Positions 1 to 10,903 of a DNA stretch of 64,000 bases are shown here, piece by piece. The position numbers were made by a program, and so were the translations under genes. The notes beneath the pieces are model-generated. The model did not search any database. It saw only the letters and a program-made list of their open reading frames with translations, and was not told the origin of the DNA. This DNA is from Hydractinia symbiolongicarpus (taxonomy: Eukaryota; Cnidaria; Hydrozoa; Anthoathecata; Hydractiniidae), in the NCBI RefSeq assembly GCF_029227915.1, contig NC_079875.1:28890001-28954000 (forward strand). Reading direction: 5' to 3'. Every line of letters begins with the position of its first letter. The stretch's first letter is position 1.

Positions 1-620
1 ATAGGAAGGGTAGGCAAAGAAAGGCACGGTCAGTGCTGGCAAGGAAATGGAACGGCAAGGCAGGGGTGCATGACTTTAATAGAAAATATCCACCTCACAA
101 CTCAAAGATTGTGTATACTCAATATATCTAAGATAAGTATCATATTAGTCCAGGAGTATAGAAAGCATTGAGGTGCAAATATTTCAAATTCAATATCTCA
201 AAAAAAGTCTCAAATTTATCTCAGGTCAATATACAGTGAATCATGTTAGCAGAATTATGTGCCATAACAAGTATTTAAACAATCGGTCATAACGCCATAT
301 GATTTTTTGATAAATCTGAGATTAACTTGATTCCAATGACAACAACATTAAAAAGTCAAGATATGGAAATAATCAGAGAAGTCCACGAGAAAGGCAAAAC
401 AAATTTAAAAAACGCCTTTTTTAGTTTCTTGTGGCTACTGGGTATGTCAACACAAAACTTTTTACCATAAAGTGATGGATCTATTACAAAAAACAAAGCA
501 CTTTTGGGCTCTATAAATGAAAGTGATAAATGTATGCAACTCCCCCCCCTCTACAACTCAAAGATTACCTATTATATGAAAGCCTGGTTGTTGTAGGTGC
601 AAGATAATTATGTTTTTCCT
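1..620. other. Non-coding, no feature seen
   Basis: A+T-rich sequence with only short open frames and a run of nine C at about 541-549. I see no domain, RNA gene or clear repeat boundary. Confidence 0.5.
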
Positions 621-690
621 AGCCCTGTCCAGGATTCGAACCTGGATTTCTCATTTGCATGAGTGTCATAGCCATTAGACCAGCAGGGCA
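621..690 (-). pseudogene. tRNA-like pseudogene
   Basis: Read on the minus strand this has an A-box-like TGGTCTAATGG, a perfect T arm (CCAGG/CCTGG around TTCGAAT, a canonical B box) and a six-pair acceptor stem (GCCCTG/CAGGGC). The D stem is GTC/GAC. Only 19 nt lie between the D and T stems, where a normal tRNA needs about 22-23. The anticodon arm therefore folds as CTCAT/ATGAG around a four-base loop, with no seven-base loop and no U33. The pol III promoter boxes look sound, but a functional tRNA is unlikely. It could be the head of a SINE or a tRNA pseudogene. Confidence 0.6.
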
Positions 691-1185
691 TAAATATATA
701 TATATACACAAAACTTTACAGGTGAACATTATATACACTTAGGAATTTACAGCACACAGCCTAGTTAATTAACCTTTTGAGAAATGCTGGTTTAGCCACA
801 AGTAACTGTGTTAACTGGCGTAAAACGCTTGGTGGAACAGTTAATACAAATTGAAAACTGTACCACACATTCATGTGGAGCGCCTTAGTACAGATGTGCT
901 GTATATCGTAAATCGAGTGAAACACACAACATTTAAGGTGTTTCGGGTGTAATTATATTTATCCTTTAGCTTGAATAAAAACACAATTTACATATTGTGC
1001 CATGTCATAGCGTAAACAGTCAGCAAACCTTTTTTTTTTCACAAAATGTTCCCGGTGAAACTTAAAATATATATGTACTTTGATCTGTGGTGCGCCATTA
1101 GTATAGGTAAACAAACCCTTTCAAAAAAACAGGTAATAGCTTGTCGTTAACACTAGGCTGAGTGATTAGTACAGATATACTGTGG

Positions 1186-1865
1186 CGCACACATACGTTT
1201 CGACATAATACCCCTTTCCGAAAAACTATCCTAACTTCGGTTCAAATAAACAGACAGTAAACACCCTGTTGTTATCCTACACAGCTAAAACAATCATTCA
1301 GCAATTTTATTTTGCGGAAAAGTTTTTGTAACATTTAAAAATAAAAACACAGTTTAAAACCCGTTTTTACACTCCTAAAGCCTAATGAATATTTTAATTT
1401 TTAAAATATTTTTGCTAGTCATCAGAAAGCAAACGTGTTTTTCAAATTTCACGGAGTTGAAGGATCGATCACGGCATTATCGGATGATAGTACATGTCAG
1501 ATCCGGCTTATTTGTCCACAAATAAATGTATTTTTTTCTTGTCATCCCCCCCGAACGGTCCGCGACAGATAGCACTACGATAATAAAAGTTTGAAATAAC
1601 CAATATGTTAACGATAATAAGGATATAAGAACGTTGAACGTGTTTTTTTCACGGAGTTGGCGGATCATACGCATACTGTTTCGCACATACGTTTCGGCAC
1701 AATCCCATTTCTAAAAAACTATCCTAACTTCAGTTCAAACAAACAGACAGTTAACAACCTGTTCTTATCCTACGCAGCTAAAACAATTTTATATACTTTG
1801 TGGAAGATTTTGTAACATTTAAAAATAAAAATACAGTTTATAACCTGTTTTTACCTTCTCTAAGC
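1186..1865. repeat. Diverged direct repeat pair, non-coding
   Basis: Two imperfect copies, about 1186-1385 and 1680-1865, share CACATACGTTTCG, AAAACTATCCTAACTTC, AACAGACAGT and TTTGTAACATTTAAAAATA in the same order. They lie about 490 bp apart. A shorter shared block, TTTCACGGAGTTG, occurs at about 1449 and 1648. I see no coding signal. This looks like an old tandem duplication inside a non-coding repeat. Confidence 0.6.
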
Positions 1866-1924
1866 AAAAAAACCCCGCAATATTTAATGGAAAAAGTTTC
1901 TGTTAAAGATTAAAAATTAAACAC

Positions 1925-2620
1925 GGCACTATGATTGAGTGTATTATCTCACTCACTGTGTAGTATATGTAGAGCTATAGCTAGCTATAGCCAGAAAATC
2001 TATTTATTTGTAGCTAGCTAGTTTTATACTAGCCATTATGATATCTGTTGTGGCTCAGCGGTAAAGCTGCGGTTTCGTAATTGATACATCATGGGTTCAA
2101 ACCCCATTGACGTCATACTTATTGTGGCGCCGTAGATTAGTGGTTATAGCTCTCGTACTCTGTGCGGGAGACCGGGGTTCGATTCCTCTTGACGGCGATT
2201 CAACATGGGCGAGTGAATGTTACCATAGCCCCAGGTTAACCCAAGCCATGTGAGGGAAATTGGGAAGATGGCACACTGTGTGGGCCGTTGGATGTTGCCG
2301 GGAGTTGTCTAGTAGAGCGCGGGCTCTAATTGGGTCTGCGTAGCTCAAAACGAGCATTAAATACTCTAGGACTCTCCATCTACGCCATGGCCCCTCCTGG
2401 AAATAATAGACAGGGTATATCCCTCGATATTTGTGAGGCTAGCCATGTAAAATATGCACATCTATCTATCTATCTATTGCTTGATCTTTTTTATGCTATT
2501 AGCTAGCTAGCTCTTCAATTCAAGTAGCTCTAGCTAGCTATTTAAGTTCTATTATTATTCCAGATCAGTCAGTAGTTTTATGCTAGCTAGCCTTAGGTGT
2601 GAGTGAGAATAAGAAAGGGT
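1925..2620 (+). repeat. TTTTATGCTAGC repeat element, split by a SINE
   Basis: The left part (about 1925-2046) has ATTATCTCACTCACTGTG and AGTATATGT. The right part (about 2480-2620) has several TAGCTAGC blocks and TTTTATGCTAGCTAGCC. The same parts occur in the opposite orientation at about 32000-32230, with TATCTCAGTCACTGTGTAGT at one end and TTTTATGCTAGC units inside. This is a dispersed element built of short TTTTATGCTAGC-like units. The SINE at 2047-2478 sits inside it and is therefore younger. No coding capacity is visible. Confidence 0.6.
2047..2478 (+). mobile_element. SINE with two tRNA-like heads and a TCTA tail
   Basis: Two tRNA-like promoters follow each other. The first has TGGCTCAGCGG and GGGTTCAAACCCC. 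The second (from about 2124) has GTAGATTAGTGGTTA and GGGGTTCGATTCC, the A and B boxes of pol III genes. A unique body of about 260 bp follows, and the element ends in a (TCTA)n run at about 2460-2478. Microsatellite tails are usual for SINEs mobilised by CR1/L2-type LINEs, and the LINE copy ending near 31990 has a similar TATC tail. Target duplications were not resolved. The dimeric tRNA head is the notable point. Confidence 0.75.
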
Positions 2621-3288
2621 TCATTACATACCCTTTCTGTCTTCGCTTTCTTGAACATAACAAGCCCTTCCGTCAGTTGCGATATGGCTTAGATTTAGTT
2701 TGAGGCGCTATGTGTCCGAGAAAATGTCATGTGATGTTAATAAAAGTGATTTATGTATCACGTGGCTAAAAAGTGTAGGCAGATTTAACCTAAACTGGAA
2801 ACGGCACCATTTACGCTTGGTACCATATTTAAAAAGCAACAAAAACTCCATCGCCGTGCTAAAAACATGTTGTCTCGCTCACTAGAAAAATGTACTTAAG
2901 AATGACCATATGAAATCGCTGGAAGACTGGGCCCCAAAACGACGGATTTTTGATATTTTTGATGTATAGGGGGACGGGGCGCGGAAATCGTATAGAAATC
3001 CTAAATACTCTCCACCGTGCTTACTTTTTTTTTATATTTGGCTTATTTAATGAGGAAATGGGCTCCGCTACGCTCCGCAAAAAGCCTCACGATGAGTCTC
3101 TTGGGGAAAATATTACACAGATGATAACCTGAAGGGTACTTTTTTGCAAAATTTGCCTTAGAAAATCAATTTTTACAAAAAAGTGTTAAACTTCTGACAC
3201 TAAATGATATAGAATAGCTTGAAATCAAATTTGGGTTGATAGGAATTAAAGAATGTTAGAAAATATTTTAATTAATAAGCCAATGTTC
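2621..3288. other. Non-coding, no feature seen
   Basis: The only frames here are short and lack family resemblance. A small G+C-richer patch (about 2930-3110) may be part of an unrecognised repeat. Confidence 0.4.
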
Positions 3289-3790
3289 TATAGACGTATT
3301 TCACTATGATGCGGTATGAGTGGCTCCCAGACTTCTGCGCATTTCGACAGGCAAAACATGGCAGCAGGAATGGTAAACAACATGCGAAAAGAGCATAAAA
3401 TATTACTATAATTACTCAAAAGACTGAAAAAGGAAAGTCGTTTCGCTTATCAATCGAAGCTCTTGTTGCCATTGTATAATGTCTGCTTTCTCAACAAAAA
3501 AGTCCTTGCCCGTGGGGTATTTACTCGTTTATTATACATCCCTTCTGTTAGCATTGGAAAATCATGTTCATGAAAGCGAGAACAGCTGTCAATCATATTT
3601 TTTAAGCTATGGATGACTATATACAACAAAGTTAAACCGAGCCACAGACTACGTGCGTTTCCGATAAGACATAAAAGTTTAAATAAACCAACATATAAAC
3701 GTAGCCAAAATGTACCGATTGTGTGAAGCACTTCCTCCTTGCTGATAAAAACAAACATTTAGAAGGATGTGCGTTTATTTATATTTCAAC

Positions 3791-5625
3791 ATGTCGAAAA
3801 ATGCTGACTATTTTCAAAATCTTTCAAATGCAGATAAATCCCACTATACTGGAAAACTTACACTCGCAGATGGGACTATGCTTGAAGATCCTTACTCGCT
3901 GCAGACTAGCAATTAGAGCGATGACGTTTTACTATTTCCAGATATAACTTATGTTGATCTGTATGTGTATTTGGTTCACACTCCAAGCGAGTTCACACAC
4001 GAGTCGCTTAAAGCACACAAATCCTTGGAAGCTTACAACTTTTATCTATCAGGTCATGTACAAGAAGTGTATTGTCACCACTTAAAAGAAGTAGATTTCT
4101 GTTACATAAAATCGTCAAAGACAGGGGAAAACGCAAAAATTATATGACACTTGGATTATAATGCATAAAACCGGTTGGATACATTCTGTAAATTGTACCT
4201 GTGTTGCAGGGTAAGTTTATTTATCGTCTTTTTATTATAGTGATCAAACGAATATTATAAATAATGACAATATTTTTTTAGACTTAGTTCAGCTTGCAGT
4301 CATGTTGCTGCATTATTATCTAAATTAGTGGCATGTGCTACATTAGAGCTGAACAAAACAGCATGTACTAGTGTTTTATGCTCTTGGAAAAAGGCAAGAG
4401 AAAGATCTCATCCTGCAGCCTTAAGTAAAATTGACTTTAGAAGACCAAAATAGACAGAGACACTTCCAAAAGTTGATGATCCTTTTGGAGACAAAAAAAA
4501 AGATTTTGTATCACCTGATCCAATAAATTTATTACTGGAAAGGATCAAGAACATCTTGATGAATTAAGGCAGATTGCTCCAGATGCAGTTATCTTTAAAA
4601 GCATCAGTTTATGGCTTGACGATGATCAAAACCCAAACAGTGACACAGATGGTGCAAACGAAAATGAACAAAACAGCCTTCCTGAACCTCTTACATTTCT
4701 TTATGAGCAAATAGCAATTAATAAAACTGATGCAGAGGTAAAAAATATTGCAGTAAAAAACTATGAAAAATATACAAAATCGTGTTTTCAAAATCAATAT
4801 GATAATTTGAAAGAAGTAACAGCACTGTAAAGTATCAGTAGCAAATTGATGTTGCACAGGGCTGGGCGTATAACAGCATCAGTTTCAAAATCTGCCTTCA
4901 CATGTGATTTAGAACGGACAAAAACATTAGTGGACACAGTCATGCAATACAAGGATCAAGTCGATGTTGTTGCTACAAGATACGGGAAGAGAATGGAAAC
5001 AAGAGCTCGCGATGTTTATACAGAGAAATTGGACCAAATACACACCAACTTTCAAGTCAAAACAACTGGTTTACACATTAATACAGATTTTCCATATCTT
5101 GCTGCCAGCCCTGATGGCATAGTTCAATGTGACTGCCACAGTTTGGGCTTGGTAGTCCTTTTAAATTCATAAAAAGCCTTACAAATTGGAGACAGATAAG
5201 CTTTGTCCAATTAATTCACCTGGAGAATTTAAACAAAATCACGCCTACTACTCCAAGTGCAACATCAAATGCTTGTAACTGATACAAAATATTGTGACTT
5301 TTTTGTTTTTTCACAAGGCAACCGTGCAGAGGATACATTTTTGCTAAGAGTTGAAAGAAATGATAAGTTTTGCCAATCACTATTACTGAAGCTTTCAGAA
5401 ATTTTTTAGAAGGCAATACTACCAAAGCTTGTAACTAGAAAGGGTGGTCCTAATTTACAAAACGAAGAAAAACTTTATTGTTTATGTCGTAGACCATCAT
5501 TTCCCCCAATGATTGGATGTGATAACTTTGGCACTTGTGACATTGAATGGTATCACTATTCATGCGTAAACATTACTAGAGCTCCTAAAAAGTCGTTATG
5601 TCCAAATTGTTCCAAAAAGATTTAA
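3791..5625 (+). pseudogene. SWIM zinc finger-YqaJ nuclease-PHD protein, broken
   Basis: Accessory protein of the ISL2EU-like element. It starts at ATG 3791 (MSKNADYFQNLSNADKSHY). An in-frame TAG at 3914 and a stop at 4145 interrupt a frame that otherwise reads through THESLKAHKSLEAYNFY. The SWIM finger is split by an intron with good sites, 4211-4281 (GTAAGT...TTTAG): CTCVAG precedes it and CSHVAALL follows. The YqaJ-like exonuclease domain lies at 4846-5160, with GRITAS near its start, YGKRMETRARDVY and LAASPDGIV. At about 5458-5625 a PHD finger (CLC ... GCDN ... WYHYSC ... CPNC) closes the protein at TAA 5623. YqaJ folds act on DNA ends, and SWIM and PHD bind nucleic acid or chromatin, so a role in transposition is inferred. 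Confidence 0.75.
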
Positions 5626-5868
5626 AAACCTATTGTTTTTTATTAGATGTATATAATATACGTTTGTGTTATGTTTATGCATATATATCATGAAAAGTTT
5701 GCCTTATGAGGAAAAAAAAATTCTTCTTCTAAGTCAATATAAAAGATATATATAAAAAGTTAGTAAAACAAAGTCAGTATATATATATAGATGTAGATAT
5801 AGATATATATAAAAATTATGTTTAAAGTTAGTAAAATGTACTACTAAAGTATATGCACTACATATAAT

Positions 5869-7354
5869 TTATACAATGCCTTTGCTTATGTTGACTAGTG
5901 CACAAACAACCATCATTACTTTATCCAATAGGTCGACTTGGGTTATCGGAATAGTGGTGTTCAGAATCATGAATTTTCTTAATCGTCCAATCACTCTCTC
6001 AATATGTATTCGAACATTTGCAATTTGCCTCGATCGATCAACATCTGCAGCAGACATTTGGTCTTTTCCCCTAGTAAATTCAAGTATCTTCAAAAATGCT
6101 CCCCTTGTGGCTAATTCATCTGCCAAAACCATATCACCATACTCTACTAAGTCTAGAAAGCCACTTTTGATCGTTATTTCTTTATCTGATACTCTTCCAC
6201 CCCATCCTCTAGATAAAAAACTGACAGAACCGGATGGAGAACAAGATATCAAATATTTTATTGTATTGGTATTTTTGTAATTGGACCAAGTCTGCCCTGG
6301 CATTCAAGTTTAATGATCGCTGAATAATTTATACCATCTAAAACATTTTGGCAATTTTTTTCTTAAAGCTTGTTTTTCAGGCCATATCAGTGTAAACAAT
6401 AATGACTTTGCTAGTAGTGGTAACAACTGAACTTTAAATCTATATGCAATGTCCCTAATAAGAAGTGCAAGTTTTAATTTCATGAGGACTACAAGGACAT
6501 GATCTTTTTGTGTCAACAATTTTGTTGCTGGCTTAATTTTATGTTTTACAATATTGACCCCCAATCTTCCTTTGTTTAAGCCAGTATAAAGATAAAACAT
6601 TTCAGGAGATTGTGTCAATGACTTATAACAAAATTTATTCAATGAAAGTGTTTTTGTTTCTAAGTCCATGAATTTCATTTAATCTATTTGCAAATTCGCT
6701 ATTCAATCCAGTGTATTTGTTTGAAATGTTCTGTTTTTCATCCCCCTCATTTTTTAATCCTTTTCTAAGCATTTAACTTTCTCCTCAAGTTCTTGTACTT
6801 TCTGACATAATTCTGACATGGAAGGACCTTGATCTTCTGGGGGTTTAAAATCATCGTCAGATTCACTTTCAGCTACTAGTTCAGATGTTAATTTCCTTCG
6901 CTTTGTGAGTCGAGAATGTCTATGTTGCTTTTCAAGCGTTCTTTTCTTACTCACCCGTTTTCCACAACGTTCAAATACTGAGGGTACCCAGTCTGGATGA
7001 GAAGAATCTTTGGACTTTTTTCCTAAAAAAGCAAACAATAAAAAATCTATAAAATTTTAAAGATTCCACAGAAAATTTCATGTGGGTGAGGGGACACAAA
7101 ACACAATATGGCTCACACTACTTTACAAAATAACTTTTAAAAATGAGTGAACAAAGTCACTTACCAGACACAAAATGTAAATGACACACTTTGGCATTCT
7201 TTATTAACTCTTCTGACCATTCAGTTCTGCCAATTGCAGTCAGCTATCTCTTCCTCAACACAGGATGCTTCTTGTTAGGAATTTTGTAAAATCCACCTTC
7301 TTCACCCGTCTTCCGACGATTTGTACAATTAGGTACGCAACAGCTATCAGGCAT
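5869..7354 (-). pseudogene. THAP-DDE_4 transposase, broken
   Basis: Transposase of the ISL2EU-like element. The start at 7354 gives MPDSCCVPNC, the first cysteine pair of a C2CH THAP finger. The partner VCHLH lies before a donor at about 7165. The next exon (from 7022) supplies DWVPSVF, the AVPTIF-like end of the THAP fold. A nonsense codon replaces the expected Trp just after RKR (about 7246). An acidic linker and a short coiled coil (LCQKVQELEEKVKCLEKD) follow. An HTH-like block (QKDHVLVVLMKLKLALLIRD) lies at about 6440-6520. The DDE block has QTWSNYK, GGRVSDK, MVLADE and IHIERVIGRLRKF. The first catalytic Asp block is missing or scrambled near 6300. It converges on the YqaJ gene with about 240 bp between stops. 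Confidence 0.75.
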
Positions 7355-7486
7355 TGTTATTAAATAACAGTTTTTTAAAGTATTTAAAAAATGAATATAT
7401 CCAAACAGTACAAAACGTGTCTTCTCTTCGCAAGTTTGCGCATGCGCAAAAGTGCCGTAAAACGTAAACATTAAAATACGTCTATA

Positions 7487-7960
7487 TAAGAAATGAGGAT
7501 AGTTTTTGTTCTCTAAACATGCCTTCTTTAAACCTTCTTTCGTATGCAGAAGAATTTTGTGATTCCTCCTTCTTATACATCAGAATTCCATGACCCAACA
7601 CTTCGTAATACTTCATCATTAAAAACGCAATATCTGTCCTTTCTCGCCATCTATACCGTTATTGATCTTGGTGTATGATCTCTCTTGTACGTTCTCCAAA
7701 GGTAGATGTAGCTTCCATAATTGTGTTGTATGATAGTCTCTTAGGTGTTTTATTTGCATCATCTTAACTACATTCATCTTGAGTGGTAACACTTCTGTCC
7801 TGCTCGATCCCCACATTAAAAGCTTCTCGCGGACAACGACTCGCAATCGGTCTTCACGTTTAGGGGGTTACAAAGTTTTGGTCTCAGTAAATCAAGACAA
7901 AATCGCAGTCTAATATTAGCACCTCTGAGCAAGTAAGTCCATTTCTTCAACTGGGCTTGA
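7487..7960. other. No supported gene
   Basis: The stretch between the transposon and the USP fragment. Open frames on the minus strand (7619-8025) have protein-like composition but match no family I recognise. An upstream USP portion could be hidden by frameshifts, since the recognisable USP frame begins only at about 7964. Confidence 0.35.
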
Positions 7961-7963
7961 CAT

Positions 7964-8407
7964 CCATCGACTGTACAATCTTCAGTAGATAACTTTTTGG
8001 AGAGCGAAGAATTGTCAGGTGTCAACTCGTACTTCTGTCACTACTGCGATACTTACCAAACTGCGACAGATGAAAAAGAGGTCGCAGAGTGCAGTTCAAT
8101 TTTGGTTCTGCAATTAAAGCGCTTTGCCTATACCAAAGGTCTTGCCTCTAAGGTTAGTTCTCCTGTCACATCTTACCCGGGCACCGCTTCTATACCTATC
8201 ACTATGGACAATGAAGTCTCTTGTCGCAAGCACTACAACTTAAGAGCTGTAATTAACCAATCTGGAGATTTGAACAATGGTCATTACACTACTGTTGCTT
8301 ATAACCAAGTGCATGGTAAGTGGTTTAATTGCAACCACAGAGCAGTGGTCCCTTGCAAACAAAGCTTGCTTAATGATGTACAACCTTACATCCTTTTTCT
8401 TGAATAG
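7964..8407 (+). pseudogene. Ubiquitin-specific protease (USP) C-terminal fragment
   Basis: An uninterrupted frame of about 147 codons matches the C-terminal half of peptidase C19 (USP). It shows a CHYC half of the zinc-binding fingers, ILVLQLKRF (the LxLQLKRF signature), the His box NNGHYTTVAY and the closing PYILFLE before TAG. The catalytic Cys box and N-terminal half are absent; a stop lies just upstream in this frame (about 7958). The expected Asp/Asn box reads WFNCNHRAV, so the third active-site position looks altered. It has no introns, as in a retrocopy or transposon-carried exon. The CCCCAGT repeat array begins about 30 bp downstream. Confidence 0.75.
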
Positions 8408-8439
8408 CTTAGGTAAAAAAAAAATTTTTATTATTTTAT

Positions 8440-8700
8440 TATTTTTTTTTTTTCTAGTCTTGTCTTTACCCCAGTCAAAATAAAAGCGAAAAACAAATAA
8501 AAATTACGCCAGCAAGGTGGTTTGACTGTACCAGGTCCTATCTTTGGAGAATGACGACTCCACTTATTACTCCAGTCAAAAAGGTAAAAACAAAAACCAA
8601 AAAACAAAAAAAACAAAATAAAAATTATGTCAGCAAGGGGGTTTGACTCCACTGGTCTTATCTTTGGAGAGTGACGACTCCACTTCTTACCCCAGTCACA
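8440..8700 (+). repeat. CCCCAGT-motif tandem repeat, two units
   Basis: Two units with a 121-bp period. Each contains AGCAAGG(T/G)GGTTTGACT, then CTATCTTTGG or CTTATCTTTGG, then GACGACTCCACTT, then a TTA(C/T)(C/T)CCAGTC end. The motif copies are at 8511-8577 and 8632-8697, and an extra half copy (TTTACCCCAGTC) lies at about 8466. A-rich spacers (AAAACAAATAAAAATTA-like) separate them. The same motif recurs at 12500-12561, and inverted at 56531-56590 and 57375-57442. Confidence 0.75.
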
Positions 8701-8712
8701 CAAGATTGTGCA

Positions 8713-8872
8713 GAGTAGGACAGATGAAAAGTTATGGATGAAAGAAATGTCTAGTTCCTGCTGAAGACTGTTCGCAGACCTCTTTTGAGGTGACTCAGCT
8801 AGACATTTTGGGTACCTTGGTTCAGGAATGAGTCGAAACCCTTGTACCCTTTACAGAAGTCCTGTCCTACTC
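8713..8872. other. Multi-arm palindrome (possible structured RNA)
   Basis: GAGTAGGACAG (8713-8723) pairs perfectly with CTGTCCTACTC (8862-8872). It encloses two arms. Arm 1 is AATGTCTAG/CTAGACATT (8746-8754/8799-8807), with inner hairpins ACCTC-TTTT-GAGGT (8778-8791) and CTGC/GCAG (8758-8777). Arm 2 is GGGTAC/GTACCC (8810-8815/8844-8849). This much nested pairing in 160 bp suggests a folded RNA or a cruciform. I could not match it to a known RNA class. Confidence 0.55.
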
Positions 8873-8879
8873 TCTCTGT

Positions 8880-9120
8880 CTGTTTGTTTGTTTAATATTT
8901 GTGCCAATTATCTCCTTGGAAAAAGGAAGAATTGTGTTCTTTTTTATGAGCATATTCTTTAGAGAAATCTCTGGGTAGCAAACACATGGCGCAACGTTTC
9001 GATGGTCGCTGTAGATCAAATAGAAGGCCTTGGAACAACGTCTAGCCATTTCGAATATGCGTCCACAATTACTAGGAGCATCTTTCCCATGAAGGGTCTC
9101 TCTCCCACGAATGGATCAGT
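8880..9120 (-). pseudogene. Ty3/gypsy integrase core fragment
   Basis: The minus strand reads PFMGKMLLVIVDAYSKWLDV, the first catalytic-Asp region of the retroviral-type integrase core (rve) in Ty3/gypsy elements. It is followed by STATIETLRHVFATQ and a degraded block where the second catalytic Asp (SDNGPQF-like) is expected. In-frame stops and frameshifts make it a dead fragment. No LTR was found nearby. Confidence 0.7.
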
Positions 9121-9448
9121 GCACGGATTGTCTAAAACAAAATGTTTTGCAATGGTATTTAAAAATAATAATAAAGAATAATACGTAATTTTTAATGAAT
9201 CTATACGACGTTATACAAACTACATGGAAACATTTTGAGATAGCCACTGAAGAAAATTTACCATTTTAAATATTTTGAATTGCGCCTAACAATGATGTCG
9301 CTGTTAGTTTTCCGGATTTGCAATAAATTTTTTACACTTTCAAAATTCCATGCATAAATATTTTGTTCTGTTAGAAAATGGAAAATTTAACTAACAGTCT
9401 GGTAAAATAAATTAATTATAGATATACCAACTTTATATGACATGTTCA

Positions 9449-9650
9449 TATGAATGTATCGTAAAACCCATCTTGGCTTCTGATGTTTGTAAAAAGATTG
9501 TCTCTAGCATATTCTGAGGCTTTTTTACCACCATGACCATCAAAGACTTCCAGAAAGGTGCTTCTTTTGGCTTCTTTTTGCAATTATAACTGAAATCTTG
9601 TCTTCTATGTATCTCCTCATACTTTTATTTATCTCTCACCTTGCTCTCTA
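9449..9650 (-). pseudogene. PP2C-type phosphatase N-terminal fragment
   Basis: The frame contains FLEVFDGHGGKKASEYARDN, the metal-binding VFDGHGG motif of PPM/PP2C serine/threonine phosphatases. NLFTNIRSQDGFY follows, in the layout of the PPM1D group. Upstream in a shifted frame, RRYIEDKISVI resembles the RxYMEDR motif that normally precedes it. Frame changes and stops on both sides indicate a pseudogene fragment or isolated exon. No other phosphatase motifs were found nearby. Confidence 0.65.
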
Positions 9651-10890
9651 CCGATAAAATGCACGACTTTCACGCTCAATTATGGGTCCACCTCATCTCG
9701 GTAAGGGTGGTTTAGTCTCTCTTAGACAGTCTCATCCTTGACTGATGACTCTATTCCTAAAATCTGCGAAAGACTTTGTTTGCCAAGTTTCTTTGGTTAG
9801 TGTATCGAAATTTTTACACCTATTGATTATGCGTGCAATCGAACCCACCGTAAACAAATTAATTAAGGATTTTTGATAATCCAGATTGTTGAAGACAAGG
9901 TGGAGGTGGAGTTTACTTCTATATTAAGATTTTTTTTAAATATTAATCAACTCATTTTTCAGTATACAAGCAGTATATATGAAGATTAGTATTGATGAGG
10001 ACTCACGACAAGATTTCTCACAAAACAGAACAAGTGCAATAACTAGTGTACTAATATAAGATGAATAACCATATGAATTGCACAATTACACGTCGCTGAT
10101 TCTTGCCATGAAGTCGAGACCAAAAATGAAAAAAAGTGTAAATTAAAAACCAAGTTTGCAGCTAAATTTTAAGTGGATTATTATTAATTCAAAATTGGAA
10201 AATTCAAAACATTTGTAAAAGTCGATTTTCAAGCTCTAAAGGGAAATCCCCCATCAAGGTAAGAATAGAAGAAACCAAGTAAAAATTAGCAACGTGCTTG
10301 AATTATTGTCCTTAGACTCAATTAAATTTTCTGTTTTTTACTGATAACTCGTGAATTAAAATGTAACTGCATTCATATTCATGTGATTGCTAGTACAAAA
10401 AGTTTCTATGATCAACTCTACATTCTTTTTTGACAATAGACACTCTCATTTCAAGGGATAATTTTTACCTGTTAGATACAAAAAAAAATATTGTTCAGGA
10501 ACTTTTCATTTCCCCCAGCAGAATAAATGCTAAACTCTTCATCAATTACAAATTTTATTTGGTGATTATCAAGTTTCGAGGTGCCTGCAATAAGGTCATT
10601 TTCAATATCAAAATTGCTGCGTGATCTTTATTTTCATATTATTGATCTAATATGTGTTTATAGATACCGTAGACTCGTAATATTTCGCAAAAGCTTTTTG
10701 GAAAAAGTTTAAGGTGAATCTTTAGCCAAAATTTACTTGCAATATATTAGCAGGTTACCTGCAGGTAGTACAAAAAGTTTGCTCAATTAACACAAAAATG
10801 TTCAATAAATCAACCTCTACAGTTGAGAACCCCTTCTGTTTGAAAGGATGAAGTTGATTTTATTATTACTTTTATTCACATCATCAGGAC
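9651..10890. other. Non-coding, no feature seen
   Basis: A+T-rich sequence with only short frames lacking resemblance to known proteins. No repeat boundary is clear. Confidence 0.4.
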
Positions 10891-10903
10891 TTTGTCTCAA
10901 AAT

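Larger units (their letters stand above)
3289..7486. mobile_element. ISL2EU-like DNA transposon, decayed two-gene copy
   Basis: The ends carry matching inverted termini. The left begins TATAGACGTATTT (3289-3301) and the right ends AAATACGTCTATA (7474-7486), fitting a TA-flanked element with short TIRs beginning GACGTATTT. Inside are two convergent genes: a SWIM-YqaJ-PHD protein on + and a THAP/coiled-coil/DDE transposase on -. A THAP-DDE transposase paired with a YqaJ nuclease is the known hallmark of the ISL2EU superfamily. The total of about 4.2 kb suits such elements. Both genes carry stops and frameshifts, so this copy is not autonomous. The TSD is too short (TA) to be strong evidence. 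Confidence 0.75.

Noticed and set aside
621-690. Functional tRNA gene
   Set aside because: The anticodon arm is three to four bases short and has no proper loop or U33, although the T arm and B box are perfect.
8821-8850. Hammerhead ribozyme at GGAATGAGTCGAAACCC
   Set aside because: Looks like CUGAUGA...GAAAC at first, but two of seven core bases differ and no stem II separates the two core parts.
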